From NCBI RefSeq assembly GCF_014642735.1, contig NZ_BMIV01000014.1, forward strand, positions 30,295 through 67,848: DNA of 37,554 nt. Direction: 5' to 3'. Origin of the DNA: Paracoccus acridae (GTDB lineage Bacteria > Pseudomonadota > Alphaproteobacteria > Rhodobacterales > Rhodobacteraceae). The stretch's first letter is position 1. Every line of letters begins with the position of its first letter. A program made the position numbers and the translations under genes. The notes beneath the pieces were generated by a model. That model was not told the DNA's origin. It worked only from the letters and a program-made list of their open reading frames with translations, and made no database searches. This document shows, piece after piece, positions 25,929-35,814 of the stretch.

Positions 25929-26924
25929 CTACTGGGCTTTGTTGGCCTCGACTTCCGAGTTGAAAGCTTCCACTACCGCCGGATCGAGCCGGCCGGTCAC
26001 ACCATCGACAACAGATGCCACTGCCTCACGGAAACCGTTCAGTTCCTCGGCAGTGATTTCGTTAACTTCCATTCCCTTTTCTCTGAGGAAGTCGAGCGTG
26101 CCTTGCTCTCCATCAACAATGATCTGCCGATTGTAATCGGAAGCCTCGTTGCAGGCCTCCTGCACCGCAGCTTTCTGCGGCTCGTCGAGTCCATCCCAGA
26201 ACTTTTTGGAAACGTAGACAACCGAGAGCGTGGTGAAATGCTTGGTTTGGGTCAGATAATCCTGCACTTCGTAGAACGAGCCCGATCGTGTGACGTCGTC
26301 GGCAATTTCATTGCCGTCAATGGCGCCGGTCTCCAGAGCCGTGAAGGTTTCGGGGAATGGAAGCGGCGTCGGGTTCATACCCATCGCCTTCAAGGAGTCG
26401 ATGTAAACAGCGTTCTGTATCGTGCGGATACGCAGCCCGGACGCATCGGACAGTGTCTCTACAGGACGCTTGTTGTTGGTGAGATTTCGGAAGCCGTAAT
26501 CCCAGTAGCAGAGGCCGACGATACTGTTCGCCTCGAGCTTGGCAAGAATGCTCTTTGAAACGTCGGATCGAGTGACCTGGTCCATCTGCTCATAGCTCTC
26601 GAACATGAAGGGCAGATTGAACATATCGAATTCCGGCACCATGGCGGCCAGTCCAGCCGTCGTGGTTACCGCGCCTTCAACAATTCCACCCTGCGCTGAC
26701 GAGACCGACTGGATCTCGTTACCGAGCTGGGCCTGTGCAAATGGCCGCACCGTTACGGCGCCCTCGGTCTTTTGGTCCACCAGTTCCGCAAACCGGTTTA
26801 CGGTCTGACCCATCGTGCTTTCTTCAGCCACCGGATAGCTGAATTTCATCGTGTTGGCACCAGCTGCACCGGCTCCAGCAGCCACAAGAACAGACGCCGC
26901 TGCCGCGACCTTGATCATCGTCAT
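25929..26924 (-). CDS. dctP: TRAP transporter solute receptor (DctP family)
   Basis: 331 residues with a signal peptide to about residue 24 (AGAGAAGAN). DctP features: VRPFAQAQLGNE, FNLPFMFES, GLCYWDYGFRNLTNNKRPV and SGLRIRTIQNAVYIDSLKAM. R146 and R167 match the arginines that hold a carboxylate in this family, so the ligand is probably an organic or sugar acid. The usual DGQENP-like motif is changed to DGNEIADD, so ligand contacts may differ. First gene of the cluster; the ATG at 26924 has GGGGGGA upstream. A 6-bp hairpin (26943-26959) lies in its leader. Confidence 0.92.
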   Translation of the reverse strand: MTMIKVAAAASVLVAAGAGAAGANTMKFSYPVAEESTMGQTVNRFAELVDQKTEGAVTVRPFAQAQLGNEIQSVSSAQGGIVEGAVTTTAGLAAMVPEFDMFNLPFMFESYEQMDQVTRSDVSKSILAKLEANSIVGLCYWDYGFRNLTNNKRPVETLSDASGLRIRTIQNAVYIDSLKAMGMNPTPLPFPETFTALETGAIDGNEIADDVTRSGSFYEVQDYLTQTKHFTTLSVVYVSKKFWDGLDEPQKAAVQEACNEASDYNRQIIVDGEQGTLDFLREKGMEVNEITAEELNGFREAVASVVDGVTGRLDPAVVEAFNSEVEANKAQ

Positions 26925-27001
26925 TGATTTCCCCCCGACGTTGGTCGCCTCCTGCGACCGCCTAACCCACGAGGCCAGATATGCGTTAAGATGTCAACAT
27001 A

Positions 27002-27016
27002 TATCACTATACGATA
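27002..27016. promoter_or_regulatory. Candidate operator upstream of dctP
   Basis: TATC-ACTATAC-GATA is an inverted repeat in an AT-rich patch, about 80 bases before the dctP start. TTGACA on the minus strand at 26997-26992 is beside it but lacks a good -10 partner at standard spacing. It may be the binding site of the IclR protein of the operon or of another regulator. Weak evidence. Confidence 0.35.
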
Positions 27017-27019
27017 ATA

Positions 27020-27672
27020 CATATTTTGATGGTTGATAGGATGAGCACACAAAGCTTGGGTGAATTCAGGCAGACGTAACGATGGATCCTCATCTCCATA
27101 AAGATCAATACACTTTAAAAAATAGTGTTATATCAGTAATCTAGTTAGATTACTACTTTATTCACCAAGACTACTTGAGTGCCAGCTGACAACCTAAATT
27201 GCGATTCAACCACCTCGGAAGCTAAGCCGCGTGTGGAAGAAGCATTAAGAAAATAGCCTAAGATTTATCATTATTAGTTCTAACGGAGCAGGATTGTAGA
27301 CCTGTTGCTCCTCTACTCGTGCCTTCGGCCGAGCGCTTGGAACATGTGCCCATGCATAAGCCTCGACTCGATATAGAACGCTTAACTAAGGTTGGTTCCT
27401 GCTGCCTCCAATGCAATCAGCGCCAAGGCGCTTCGGCTGAGACGCTTACCCGTGCTACCGTCGTGCATGGACGGAAAGCACACTCGTTACGATGAATGGG
27501 TTCAGTTGTTGGCTCGCCTGCACAGGCAAGAAGAACGAGTCGCTAAAGGTGCTGTAGCGAACTGAATTCCTGCTCCACACCAACAGCCTCGGAATCGACC
27601 TGTTCGCCTTCGTGTTCAAGTGCCATACTCAGTCATCTCGCGCCGTCTCGAGTTTATCGGCGGAAAGACTTT
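27020..27672. other. AT-rich to mixed stretch without an identifiable gene
   Basis: From about 26990 to 27300 the sequence is clearly richer in A and T than its surroundings and full of stops. From 27420 to 27564 a plus-strand frame has protein-like text (MDGKHTRYDEWVQLLARLHR) ending in a stop, but with no credible start. A short minus-strand frame near 27580-27630 is equally unconvincing. It is likely decayed or foreign sequence at the junction between two operons. Confidence 0.45.
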
Positions 27673-29304
27673 CTAACCGAGGTGCCCAGACATCCGACCT
27701 GCTGATACTTTTGGCTTTCTCAGCACAGCCTGTAAGCCGCAGAACACGGTAAAGCGTTCGTTGTGAATATGGCCAGCGCTGACATCCGGGTCATACTCGG
27801 CACCGGGCCGCGACATGGCGGACATGGCCCGGCCCATGTCGGCGAAGGTTCCCGCGGCGACGGCGCCTAGGATGGCCGATCCCAGTAGCACCGGCTCAGC
27901 TGTCTCGCTTGACAGAACCGGCTTACCCGTGCCGTCCGCCAGAAGCTGGCGCACCAGGTCAAGCTGCCCCGCGCCCCCCGAGATCACGATCCGGTCCACC
28001 GGGGCGCCCGCCTTGTCCTGCGCCTCGATGATCTGGCGCAGCCCATAGGCGATCCCGCAAAGGCCCGCGACATAGAGCGCGACCAGATTGTCGATGCCGC
28101 GCTCCATCCCCAAGCCGGCGACGATTGCGCGAGCATGGGGATCGGCGAAGGGCGCGCGATTGCCTAGGAACTCGGGCACGACATGAAGACCCCGGGCCAG
28201 CGATACCGCCTGCGACAGGCCGGCAACCCGGCCTGCTGCGCGTCCGGCCAGCCAGACCGGCAGCGGCTGGCCCGCGGCACTTGCGGCCGCCTCGGCTTCG
28301 CCGGCTGCCGGGTGGAAGGCCAGAAGCTGCTCGATGGCGGCGCCCGCGGCGGATTGCCCGCCCTCGTTCAGCCACATGCCGGGGACCATCGCCTGGTAAT
28401 AGGGGCCCCAGACGCCCGGCACGAAGACCGGGTCGCGCGTGGTTGTCATGGTGCAGGACGAGGTTCCGAAGACATAGGCAAGATTGCTTTCGGCGCTGCC
28501 GGTCATGCCCACGGTCCCGATGCCCCCCGCATGGGCGTCGATCAACCCAGCCGCCACCGGAATGCCCGCCCGCAGGCCAAGGTCGGCGGCGGCATCCGCC
28601 GTCAGTCCCCGGCCCAGCGGCGTGCCGGGCGCCACGACCCGCTGGCCGATGCGGGCAAAGCCGTCATCGGCCAGATCGCCCAGGCCGATGCTGCGGAAGT
28701 AGTCGGGATCCCAGCGGTCCTCATGGGCCAGATAGGTCCATTTGCAGGTGACCGTGCAACTGGACCGCGCCGGATCGCCGGTCGCACGCCAGCCCAGGTA
28801 ATCTGCAAGGTCGAAGAACTGCCCGGCCTCGGCATAGGTCTGCGGCATGTTTTCGCGCAGCCACAGGAGTTTCGGCGTTTCCATCTCGGGCGAGATGACA
28901 TCGCCCACAAAGCGCAGCACCGGATGGCCCTGCGCGTTGATGCGCTCGGCCTGCGCGACCGCCCGGTGATCCATCCAGACGATGATGTTACGCGCCGGAT
29001 CGCCCGAGGCGCTGACGCTCAGCGGACGGGTGTCGCGGTCAAGGACGACCAGCGAGCAAGTGGCATCGAAGCCGATCCCGGCGACGGCGGCGGGGTCGAT
29101 GTCGGTCCCGGCCACAGCCTCACGTGTCGCCGCGCAGACCGCAGACCAGATGTCGTCGCTGGACTGTTCCGCGATGTCGGCCCCGTCGCGCCACAGCCGA
29201 ATGTCGCGCTTGGCTGACGACAGCATGTGCCCGGTCGCGTCAAACAGGCCCGCCCGCGCGCTGCCGGTGCCCACGTCGATGCCCAGGAAGATCGGCTTTG
29301 TCAT
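27673..29304 (-). CDS. FGGY-family carbohydrate kinase, D-ribulokinase-like
   Basis: 543 residues. Two RNase-H-fold ATPase domains: FLGIDVGTGSARAGLFD at the start, IGFDATCSLVVLD, DHRAVAQA, GLIDAHAGGIGTVG, YVFGTSSCTMTT and VISGGAGQLDLVRQLLADGT. This group phosphorylates ketopentoses such as ribulose. In the operon it would act after the SDR that oxidises the polyol. Anomaly: after HIHNERFTVFCGLQ the last about 20 residues (AVLRKPKVSAGRMSGHLG) lose the usual family tail and run into the non-coding region, suggesting a rearranged 3' end. The active site lies well upstream of that point. Starts 10 bases after the SDR stop. Confidence 0.88.
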   Translation of the reverse strand: MTKPIFLGIDVGTGSARAGLFDATGHMLSSAKRDIRLWRDGADIAEQSSDDIWSAVCAATREAVAGTDIDPAAVAGIGFDATCSLVVLDRDTRPLSVSASGDPARNIIVWMDHRAVAQAERINAQGHPVLRFVGDVISPEMETPKLLWLRENMPQTYAEAGQFFDLADYLGWRATGDPARSSCTVTCKWTYLAHEDRWDPDYFRSIGLGDLADDGFARIGQRVVAPGTPLGRGLTADAAADLGLRAGIPVAAGLIDAHAGGIGTVGMTGSAESNLAYVFGTSSCTMTTTRDPVFVPGVWGPYYQAMVPGMWLNEGGQSAAGAAIEQLLAFHPAAGEAEAAASAAGQPLPVWLAGRAAGRVAGLSQAVSLARGLHVVPEFLGNRAPFADPHARAIVAGLGMERGIDNLVALYVAGLCGIAYGLRQIIEAQDKAGAPVDRIVISGGAGQLDLVRQLLADGTGKPVLSSETAEPVLLGSAILGAVAAGTFADMGRAMSAMSRPGAEYDPDVSAGHIHNERFTVFCGLQAVLRKPKVSAGRMSGHLG

Positions 29305-29313
29305 GGCTGCCCC

Positions 29314-30042
29314 CTAGAGATCGACGCTGTTGGGCAGGATCACCAGGTCGCGGATCACCACGCCCCTGGGCCGGGTCAGCATGAACATCACGGCCTCGGC
29401 GACCTCCGTGGGCTGCATCAGCGATCCGTTGGCAAGCGCTTCCTCCATCTTGGCCTTGGGCCAGTCGTCCAGCAGCGCCGTCACCACCGGGCCGGGCAGA
29501 ACGGCCCCCATGCGGATGCCGTGGGGCGCGACCTGCCGCCGCGTCGCGTGCAGGAAGGCCTGCACGGCGAACTTCGAGGCGGTGTAGATCGGCTCCCACA
29601 CCACCGGCACGACGCCCGCCACCGACGAGGTGAAGATGACGTCGCCGGTCCTGCGCTCGATCATGCCGGGCAGGACGGCCCGGACGCTGCGGAAGGCCGC
29701 GTTGATGTTGAGGTTCAGCATCCGGTCCCAGGCATCGGGATCGCCTTCGGCCGCCGCGCCGCCGACATAGGCGCCGGCATTGGCGTGGAAGACGTCTATC
29801 GGCCCGGCGATCTCCTCGATCCGGTCGGCGATGCCGTCAACCTGCGGACCGTCCAGAAGGTCCACGACCAGCGGATGCGCCTTCGGGCCGAGTTCCCTGC
29901 AAAGCGTCTCGAGCCGGTCGGCGGCGCGGTCGATCAGCACGACCCTTGCCCCCGCCGCCAGCATCGCGCGCGCGCATTCCAGCCCGATCCCCGAGGCCGC
30001 GCCGGTGACGGCCGCGACCTTGCCCTTCAAATCCTGTGCCAT
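29314..30042 (-). CDS. SDR dehydrogenase, ribitol 2-dehydrogenase-like
   Basis: 242 residues from ATG 30042; a TTG 18 bases upstream is another option. The SDR set is TGAASGIG (13-20), NAG (88-90), N112, S140, Y153 and K157. The C terminus ([20 protein letters not shown]) resembles ribitol dehydrogenases, which convert ribitol to D-ribulose with NAD+. D39 agrees with NAD+. Together with the kinase that follows, this suggests pentitol to ketopentose to ketopentose phosphate. Other polyols such as arabitol remain possible. Confidence 0.82.
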   Translation of the reverse strand: MAQDLKGKVAAVTGAASGIGLECARAMLAAGARVVLIDRAADRLETLCRELGPKAHPLVVDLLDGPQVDGIADRIEEIAGPIDVFHANAGAYVGGAAAEGDPDAWDRMLNLNINAAFRSVRAVLPGMIERRTGDVIFTSSVAGVVPVVWEPIYTASKFAVQAFLHATRRQVAPHGIRMGAVLPGPVVTALLDDWPKAKMEEALANGSLMQPTEVAEAVMFMLTRPRGVVIRDLVILPNSVDL

Positions 30043-30056
30043 GTCCGTTTCGTGCC

Positions 30057-31151
30057 TCAATGGGGAGTTGCGGTGGTGCCGGGCAGGTCGCTGGCGGGAA
30101 AGAGCCGCGCGTCCGCCGGGTCGAAGGAAAACGAGATGTCCCGGTCTGGCGAGAGTTCCAGATCTCCCGGAACCACAGCCAGCACCGATGCTCCGCTGGT
30201 CAGCCTGATGTTCACCACCGTCTCGGTTCCCATCCGTTCGAGCAGCGCGACTCTTCCCCGCAGCGCGCAGCGCCCTTCCGGTTCGCCCGGAGTCAGGATC
30301 TGCGGCCGGATGCCAAGGACCGCCTGACCGGGCGCCCCGACCCTGCCGGCAGCAAGCGTCATAGGGCTTATGCCGGGAGCTGAGACGCGAGCCATTCCGC
30401 TCTCGACCTTCTCAACCGTAACCGGCAGGAAATTCATCCGCGGGCTACCGATGAAGCCCGCAACAAAAGCGTTGCAGGGATTGCGAAACAGATCGATCGG
30501 TCGCCCTACCTGCTGCACAACGCCGCCGTTCAGCACCACGATCCGGTCGGCCAGCGTCATCGCCTCGACCTGGTCATGGGTCACATAGATCATCGTTGCG
30601 CCCAGGCTTCGATGCAGCTTGGCGATCTCCATCCGCATGTCCATACGCAAGGCCGCGTCCAGGTTGGACAGAGGCTCATCGAACAGGAAAACGGACGGAT
30701 CGCGCACGATGGCCCGGCCTATGGCGACCCGTTGACGCTGGCCCCCGGAAAGCTGGCTGGGCTTGCGATCCAGGAGATGGGTAATCTGCAGGATCTCGGC
30801 CGCGCGCGCCACGCGATCGGCCGCTTCCGCTTTTGGGGTCTTTCGCAGCGACAAGCCGAAACCCATGTTCTCGGCCACAGTCAGGTGCGGATAAAGCGCA
30901 TAGGACTGAAAGACCATGGCGATGCCACGATCGCGCGGAGAGATGTCGTTGGCGCGTTTGCCACCGATCTCGAGCGTGCCGCCGGAGATCTCCTCAAGTC
31001 CCGCGATCATCCGCAGCAGCGTGGATTTCCCGCAGCCCGAAGGACCAACGAAGACCACGAATTCACCGTGGCGGATCTCCAAGTCCACACCTTTTATGAC
31101 GGAATGGCCGCCATAATCCTTTTCGACGCCCGAAAGCCGCAGGTCGGCCAT
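30057..31151 (-). CDS. Carbohydrate ABC transporter ATPase (UgpC/MalK type)
   Basis: 364 residues. Walker [11 protein letters not shown]-loop [18 protein letters not shown], signature [14 protein letters not shown], Walker [14 protein letters not shown] and H-loop [10 protein letters not shown] are all present. The C-terminal TOBE-type domain (residues about 240-360) is the MalK regulatory fold. It energises the MalF/MalG-type permease encoded upstream. A strong AGGAGG sits seven to nine bases before ATG 31151. The stop lies just upstream of the SDR gene. Confidence 0.95.
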   Translation of the reverse strand: MADLRLSGVEKDYGGHSVIKGVDLEIRHGEFVVFVGPSGCGKSTLLRMIAGLEEISGGTLEIGGKRANDISPRDRGIAMVFQSYALYPHLTVAENMGFGLSLRKTPKAEAADRVARAAEILQITHLLDRKPSQLSGGQRQRVAIGRAIVRDPSVFLFDEPLSNLDAALRMDMRMEIAKLHRSLGATMIYVTHDQVEAMTLADRIVVLNGGVVQQVGRPIDLFRNPCNAFVAGFIGSPRMNFLPVTVEKVESGMARVSAPGISPMTLAAGRVGAPGQAVLGIRPQILTPGEPEGRCALRGRVALLERMGTETVVNIRLTSGASVLAVVPGDLELSPDRDISFSFDPADARLFPASDLPGTTATPH

Positions 31152-31207
31152 GACGCTCCTCCTTCTTGGTCGTGGCGGGCCCTCGCGGACGAGGGCCCCG
31201 GGACGGC

Positions 31208-32653
31208 TCAGGCCGGGATGGCGACAGCCTCGGTTTCGGGCGTCAGCCGTTCGCCCATCATGCCGCGCAGATAGGCGCCATGACTCAGCAGCTCGCGGCG
31301 CAGGGCATGGACATCGACCTCATGGGGACGGATGCCCTGCCTGACCGCCATTGCGGCGGCCCGGCCCGCAGCCTCACCCATGGCCATGCAGGTCGCCATG
31401 ACCCGGATCGCGCCCATGGCCTCGTGCGTGGCCGAGATGGCCCGCCCGGCGACGATCAGGTTCTCGACCGTTTGCGGCAACAGCGAACGGTAGGGAATGT
31501 CATAGCAGTCGCCGCACCAGATCAGCGTGCAGCCCTCGTCGCCTGGGCGGTGGATGTCGATCGGATAGGACGCGACGGCGATCGAATCCTCGAAATGGCG
31601 GCAGCCCAGCACGTCCTGTTCGTTCATCACATAGCGGCCGACGATGCGGCGCGTTTCCCGGATGCCCAAGAAGGGGGCAGTCTTGGTGAAATGAGCCTCC
31701 TCGAATCCCGGAACATAGTTCACCAAGTATTCGACGATGTCGTCGATCTGGCGCCGCGCCACGATCTCTCCGTTCGAAAGCGACCGCGCATCGGTTCCGT
31801 CCGTGCCCGTGACCCGCGTCATGTTGATCCAGGCCTCGCCCCGCTTCAGGCCGGTGATGATGATCGTGCGCTCGTTGGGGATGTCGAGGTTCCGCTCCTT
31901 GCGGGCCTTTGCCATCACCTCGCGCAGCCCAACCACGATGAATTGGTTGTTCTGGCCAAAGTAGTCGGCGGGAATGAAGTCGGTCAGATAGGTCCGAGCT
32001 TCCTTGGGAGAGTTCGCTATGGCCATGCGCAGCTTGTCGGTGTCGACATTCGACAGGCAGAACATCAGTGTGGGCGGCTGCATCCCGCCATGTTCGTTGC
32101 CCTTCTCAGTCACAACGCCAGCACGGTGGGCCACGTCCGCATCACCGGTGCAGTCGATAACCACCTTGCCCATGACCGCACTGCGGCCCGTCTTGCTTTC
32201 CGTGATGACGCCACGGATGGTGGTCCCGTCCTCATCCATCACCACACCAGCGACGAAGGTGTAGAAGACGACATCCACGCCGGCTTCAGTCAACATTTCC
32301 AGGCCGACGGTCTTGACGGCTTCTGGCTCGACCAGGGTAATGCCCATGTGCAGCGGGCAAGCTCGGTGTTCGGACGCCGCGTCGCGGGTCTTCAGGCGGT
32401 CGATGAACTTCTGGGGCAGGCCCTCGATAATCTGGTTGCCCTTCTGGCCCAGGAAACCCAGCACCGGCAGACCGATCGTCATGTTGCCGCCGACGAAGCT
32501 GCGGCTTTCCAGAAGCCCGACGCGTAGGCCGTCCTCGGCCGCGGCCAAGGCGGCGATGAGGCCCGCAGGGCCGCCGCCGACGACAAGCACGTCGTATTCG
32601 GCACTGACGGGGATCTCGCGCGCGGGTTCTTGGATGGTCAAAGTCTGTGCCAT
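31208..32653 (-). CDS. FAD-dependent oxidoreductase of the FAD_oxidored family
   Basis: 481 residues from ATG 32653. The FAD-binding Rossmann motif [20 protein letters not shown], followed by [15 protein letters not shown], is in the first quarter. [16 protein letters not shown] and [20 protein letters not shown] complete a flavoprotein of the PF12831 type. Relatives act on varied small substrates and are seldom assigned. Here the gene sits inside a sugar/polyol ABC operon between the binding protein and the ATPase, so it probably oxidises the imported compound or a derivative. The ribosome site is weak. No membrane segment or signal peptide is seen, so it is cytoplasmic. Confidence 0.85.
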   Translation of the reverse strand: MAQTLTIQEPAREIPVSAEYDVLVVGGGPAGLIAALAAAEDGLRVGLLESRSFVGGNMTIGLPVLGFLGQKGNQIIEGLPQKFIDRLKTRDAASEHRACPLHMGITLVEPEAVKTVGLEMLTEAGVDVVFYTFVAGVVMDEDGTTIRGVITESKTGRSAVMGKVVIDCTGDADVAHRAGVVTEKGNEHGGMQPPTLMFCLSNVDTDKLRMAIANSPKEARTYLTDFIPADYFGQNNQFIVVGLREVMAKARKERNLDIPNERTIIITGLKRGEAWINMTRVTGTDGTDARSLSNGEIVARRQIDDIVEYLVNYVPGFEEAHFTKTAPFLGIRETRRIVGRYVMNEQDVLGCRHFEDSIAVASYPIDIHRPGDEGCTLIWCGDCYDIPYRSLLPQTVENLIVAGRAISATHEAMGAIRVMATCMAMGEAAGRAAAMAVRQGIRPHEVDVHALRRELLSHGAYLRGMMGERLTPETEAVAIPA

Positions 32654-32731
32654 GGTGAGCAGAATCCTGATGGATGGTCGTGAAGGTTGGGTTGGGGCCG
32701 GGCCCGCCATGGGCCCGGTATTTGTCTAGGG

Positions 32732-34003
32732 TCAGGGCAGCAGGGGCGTGACGCGCTGCGTGATCGTCTCGACGGCTTCTGCCGGGGACTTGCGGCCCAA
32801 GACGGCCAGTTGCACTTCCTCAAGGAACAGGGCCTGGGCACGGGCGGCTTCAGGAAAAGGCGGGAAGGCGCCGCGACCGTTGGCCAGGGCCTCGGCTTCG
32901 ATGGCGGCCAGCGGGTTCTTCTCGACCAGCTTCGGGTCCGAGAAGGTCGAAACTCGGGCAGGACCGTTGCCGTTCAGCGCCATGCCCAGCGTCGTCTCCG
33001 GCGAGGCAACCTGCTTGATGTAGCTCCAAGCCAGTTCCTTGTCCTTGGCATTGGCAGGAATCACCATGGCCCAGGCTTCGACGACCGTGGCCATCGGTGT
33101 CTTGCCCGCCAGAGCCTCGGCCACGGGGAAGCCCACGGCTGTGATCCTGCCAGGATATTTCGACTGTTCCGGATCGTTCAGCTGCGCGGCGCGGGCAAAG
33201 GGCAGCACGGTGAAGGCGGCCCTACCCTGTTGCATCCAGGTCACCTGATCATCGTTCTTGGTGGTGGCATAGCTGCGCGGCAAGGCGCCGTTCTCAAACA
33301 TCCCAGCCAGGACCGTCAACGCTTGCTCCATAGCCGCGGGGTCAGGCAGGAGCGTGAAGTCCGGGGTTAGGAAATCGCCACCGAAGGCTCGCGCGAACAT
33401 CACCGGGAAGACAGCTAGGTCGGATGCCAGGATCATGCCCGTGGCAATCTTGTCATCCGTAATTTTCTGGGCTTGAGCGACCAACTCCTCCAGCGTAGTC
33501 GGCGGGGCCGAGAAGCCCGCCTGTTCCAGCAGGTCCAGGTTGCAGAACAGCGCCTGCGTTGCGGTGCGGACGGGGATGCCGATCAGCTTGCCGTCGATGG
33601 TCATGCCCTTGATCAGGCCGGGCGCGATGTCGCCGAAATCCGCAATGGCGTCCTTTTCCATCCAGGGATCGAGCGGCTCGAAGAGCTTTGCGATCTCGGA
33701 AGTGGGGCGGTTGTCCACCAGATAGCCGACGCCGAATTCGGTTTCCGGCAGGCTGGCCTCGCGGAACAGCCGGTCCATCAGCGGATTGGAATCAAAGGTC
33801 GTGAAGGCCAGATCCGCGTCGTTGGCCTGTTTCCAGGCCGCCATCAGGTCGGCCTCACCCTCGCCCAGCGAGGTCTGGTGGACACGATGGCTGAGGATAT
33901 TGAGCGTCCTGCCCGCCGCCAGTGAGGGTGCGGCGGCGATTAGCGCCAGGGTGGCGGTTGCTCCGGCCAGAAAGCCGCGTCGGTTCGTCTGCAGTGTTTT
34001 CAT
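32732..34003 (-). CDS. Carbohydrate ABC transporter binding protein with Tat signal
   Basis: 423 residues. The signal is MKTLQTNRRGFLAGATATLA: the twin arginine before a hydrophobic stretch suggests Tat export as a folded protein. The mature part is a family-1 extracellular solute-binding fold (LNILSHRVHQTS, PLMDRLFREASLPETEF, GKLIGIPVRTATQALFCNLD, AWSYIKQVASPE). It delivers a sugar or polyol to the permease. GGAGG precedes ATG 34003. It lies downstream of the two permease genes, an order less common than binding protein first. Confidence 0.92.
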   Translation of the reverse strand: MKTLQTNRRGFLAGATATLALIAAAPSLAAGRTLNILSHRVHQTSLGEGEADLMAAWKQANDADLAFTTFDSNPLMDRLFREASLPETEFGVGYLVDNRPTSEIAKLFEPLDPWMEKDAIADFGDIAPGLIKGMTIDGKLIGIPVRTATQALFCNLDLLEQAGFSAPPTTLEELVAQAQKITDDKIATGMILASDLAVFPVMFARAFGGDFLTPDFTLLPDPAAMEQALTVLAGMFENGALPRSYATTKNDDQVTWMQQGRAAFTVLPFARAAQLNDPEQSKYPGRITAVGFPVAEALAGKTPMATVVEAWAMVIPANAKDKELAWSYIKQVASPETTLGMALNGNGPARVSTFSDPKLVEKNPLAAIEAEALANGRGAFPPFPEAARAQALFLEEVQLAVLGRKSPAEAVETITQRVTPLLP

Positions 34004-34033
34004 GTTGGTTTCTCCTCCCCTAAAAAAACGTCG

Positions 34034-34867
34034 TCAGCCCTTGGTGGCGCCTGCGGTCAGTCCGGCTACCAGATAGCGGTTCATCAGGATTACGAAGATC
34101 AGCACCGGTGCGAGTTGCACCGTCGAGGCCGCGAACAGAACGCCCCAATCCACCCCGTCGATCGAGCCGATCATCTCGGATATGACCAGGGGCGCCGTCT
34201 TGGCATTGGTCCCGGTAAAGATGAAGGCGAACAGGAACTCGTTCCACGCGAAGACGACCACAAAGACCGCTACCGCCAGGATCCCGGGCGCGGCCAGCGG
34301 CACGATCACCCGGCGCAGGATCGTCAGCCGGCTGGCGCCGTCGATGGCCGCGGCCTCGTCCAGGTCGCGCGGGATCTGGTCAATGAAGGTCCGCATCAGG
34401 ACCGTGCCCAGCGACACGAAGAAGGTCGCGTAAAGGATGATCAGCACCAGGTGGGTATCGGCCAGGCCCAGTCGGTTCACGATGGGAAACAACGGCAACG
34501 TCACCACGATGGGCGGGATCAGGCGCACCGCGATCAGACCCACGATCGACAGCTCTAGCCATCGAGCGGCATGGCGCGAGAATACATAGCCTGCGCAAGT
34601 CGAAGCGATGACCGCAAGAAGCGTTGCGCCTACTGTCACGATGGCCGAGTTCGCCAAGCCCTGGAAGAAGACACCCCACTGCGTCCACAGCGTGACATAA
34701 TGCTGCATCGTCGGCTGGAACGTCCATTGCGGCGGCACGGCGAAGATGTCCTGCCCGGGCTTCAGGGACGACGAGACGATGAAGACGATGGGGAACAGCG
34801 ACCAGAACAGGATCGCCACCACGGCCACGGCCTTTCCCAGCCGGATCAGGACGATTTCAGCGCGCAT
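34034..34867 (-). CDS. Carbohydrate ABC transporter permease (MalG type)
   Basis: 277 residues, six transmembrane helices. The EAA loop DEAAAIDGASRLTILRRVIV lies in the second half, the contact site for the ATPase. VRLIPPIVVTLPLFPIVNRL is also typical. The start overlaps the end of the MalF-type gene by 11 bases, so the two are coupled. The C terminus (NRYLVAGLTAGATKG) is the standard family ending. Confidence 0.95.
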   Translation of the reverse strand: MRAEIVLIRLGKAVAVVAILFWSLFPIVFIVSSSLKPGQDIFAVPPQWTFQPTMQHYVTLWTQWGVFFQGLANSAIVTVGATLLAVIASTCAGYVFSRHAARWLELSIVGLIAVRLIPPIVVTLPLFPIVNRLGLADTHLVLIILYATFFVSLGTVLMRTFIDQIPRDLDEAAAIDGASRLTILRRVIVPLAAPGILAVAVFVVVFAWNEFLFAFIFTGTNAKTAPLVISEMIGSIDGVDWGVLFAASTVQLAPVLIFVILMNRYLVAGLTAGATKG

Positions 34868-35783
34868 TCTTCACCTGCCGACGCAAGAGCCAGATATATC
34901 CCGAAGCCAGCACCAGCGAGGCCGCCACCATCAGAAGGGCAGTGGCCGACGCTGTGCCGAAGGCGTTGTAACTGAAAGCTTCCTGATAGAGATAGACAGC
35001 CACCACTTCGGTCGATCGGGCCGGTCCCCCGCCTGTCAGCAGCCAGACTTCCGAGAACATGCGGAAGGCGAAGATATAGCGGAACAGCAGCGCTACTAGG
35101 ATTGCAGGTCCCATCAGCGGCAGCGTAACGCGCCAGAAACATTGCATTCTGGTGGCACCGTCGATGCGCGCGGCTTCGTAAAGGTCGGACGGCATGGCAA
35201 GTCGGGCTGCATAAAGGATCACGAAGGTGAATGGCAGATGCATCCAGATCGTCAGCAGGATGATCATCACCGTCGCGTCGATCGGATCAAAGGACCATTC
35301 CAGAATGGGCAGACCAAGCCCCTGCATCAGCAACGTGATCGGCCCGATATCCAGATCGAACAAAAAACGCCACATGGCGACCGCCACCACCTCGGATACG
35401 GCATAGGGCGCCAGAACGGCGACAAGCAGGATCCGCCGGAACGGGATGCCGCTGTTGAAAAGCAGCGCCATGCCCAAGGCCACAAGCATCTCAAGATGCA
35501 CGGCCACCACGACGATCACGATCGTGTTCCACATCGCGCTGCGGAAGGCCGGGTCGGATAGGACGCGGAGATAGTTGCTCCACCCCGTGAACTCAGGTGT
35601 CTGTCCGAAGCTCGACACATGGAAGCTGAGCCAGACGACATAGATCGACGGCAGGATCACCACGACCAGCAGCAGAAGCTGCACGGGCGCCAGCAGGGGG
35701 ACAACCCCCAGGAATGTCGTCTTCCTCACCATGTCCTCCCAAGCCGGACGAACCAGCCACTTCCTGTTTTCCGTGTGGGCCAT
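34857..35783 (-). CDS. Carbohydrate ABC transporter permease (MalF type)
   Basis: 308 residues with six core membrane helices after a short cytoplasmic N terminus (MAHTENRKWLVRPAWEDMVR). The EAA loop is YEAARIDGATRMQCFWRVTL. It pairs with the MalG-type subunit. The ATG at 35783 follows the lacI stop by 31 bases, so lacI and the transporter are probably one transcript. Confidence 0.95.
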   Translation of the reverse strand: MAHTENRKWLVRPAWEDMVRKTTFLGVVPLLAPVQLLLLVVVILPSIYVVWLSFHVSSFGQTPEFTGWSNYLRVLSDPAFRSAMWNTIVIVVVAVHLEMLVALGMALLFNSGIPFRRILLVAVLAPYAVSEVVAVAMWRFLFDLDIGPITLLMQGLGLPILEWSFDPIDATVMIILLTIWMHLPFTFVILYAARLAMPSDLYEAARIDGATRMQCFWRVTLPLMGPAILVALLFRYIFAFRMFSEVWLLTGGGPARSTEVVAVYLYQEAFSYNAFGTASATALLMVAASLVLASGYIWLLRRQVKNAR

Positions 35784-35814
35784 CTATTTCTCCGCCGCCC
35801 ACCCGAAGGCTTGT

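Noticed and set aside
27420..27564. Plus-strand frame containing MDGKHTRYDEWVQLL
   Set aside because: Protein-like text but no ribosome site or recognised family; could be a decayed fragment, so it is mentioned but not called.
31166..32527. 453-codon plus-strand open frame opposite the FAD oxidoreductase
   Set aside because: Antisense shadow; the minus-strand frame carries the FAD-binding motif and fits the operon.
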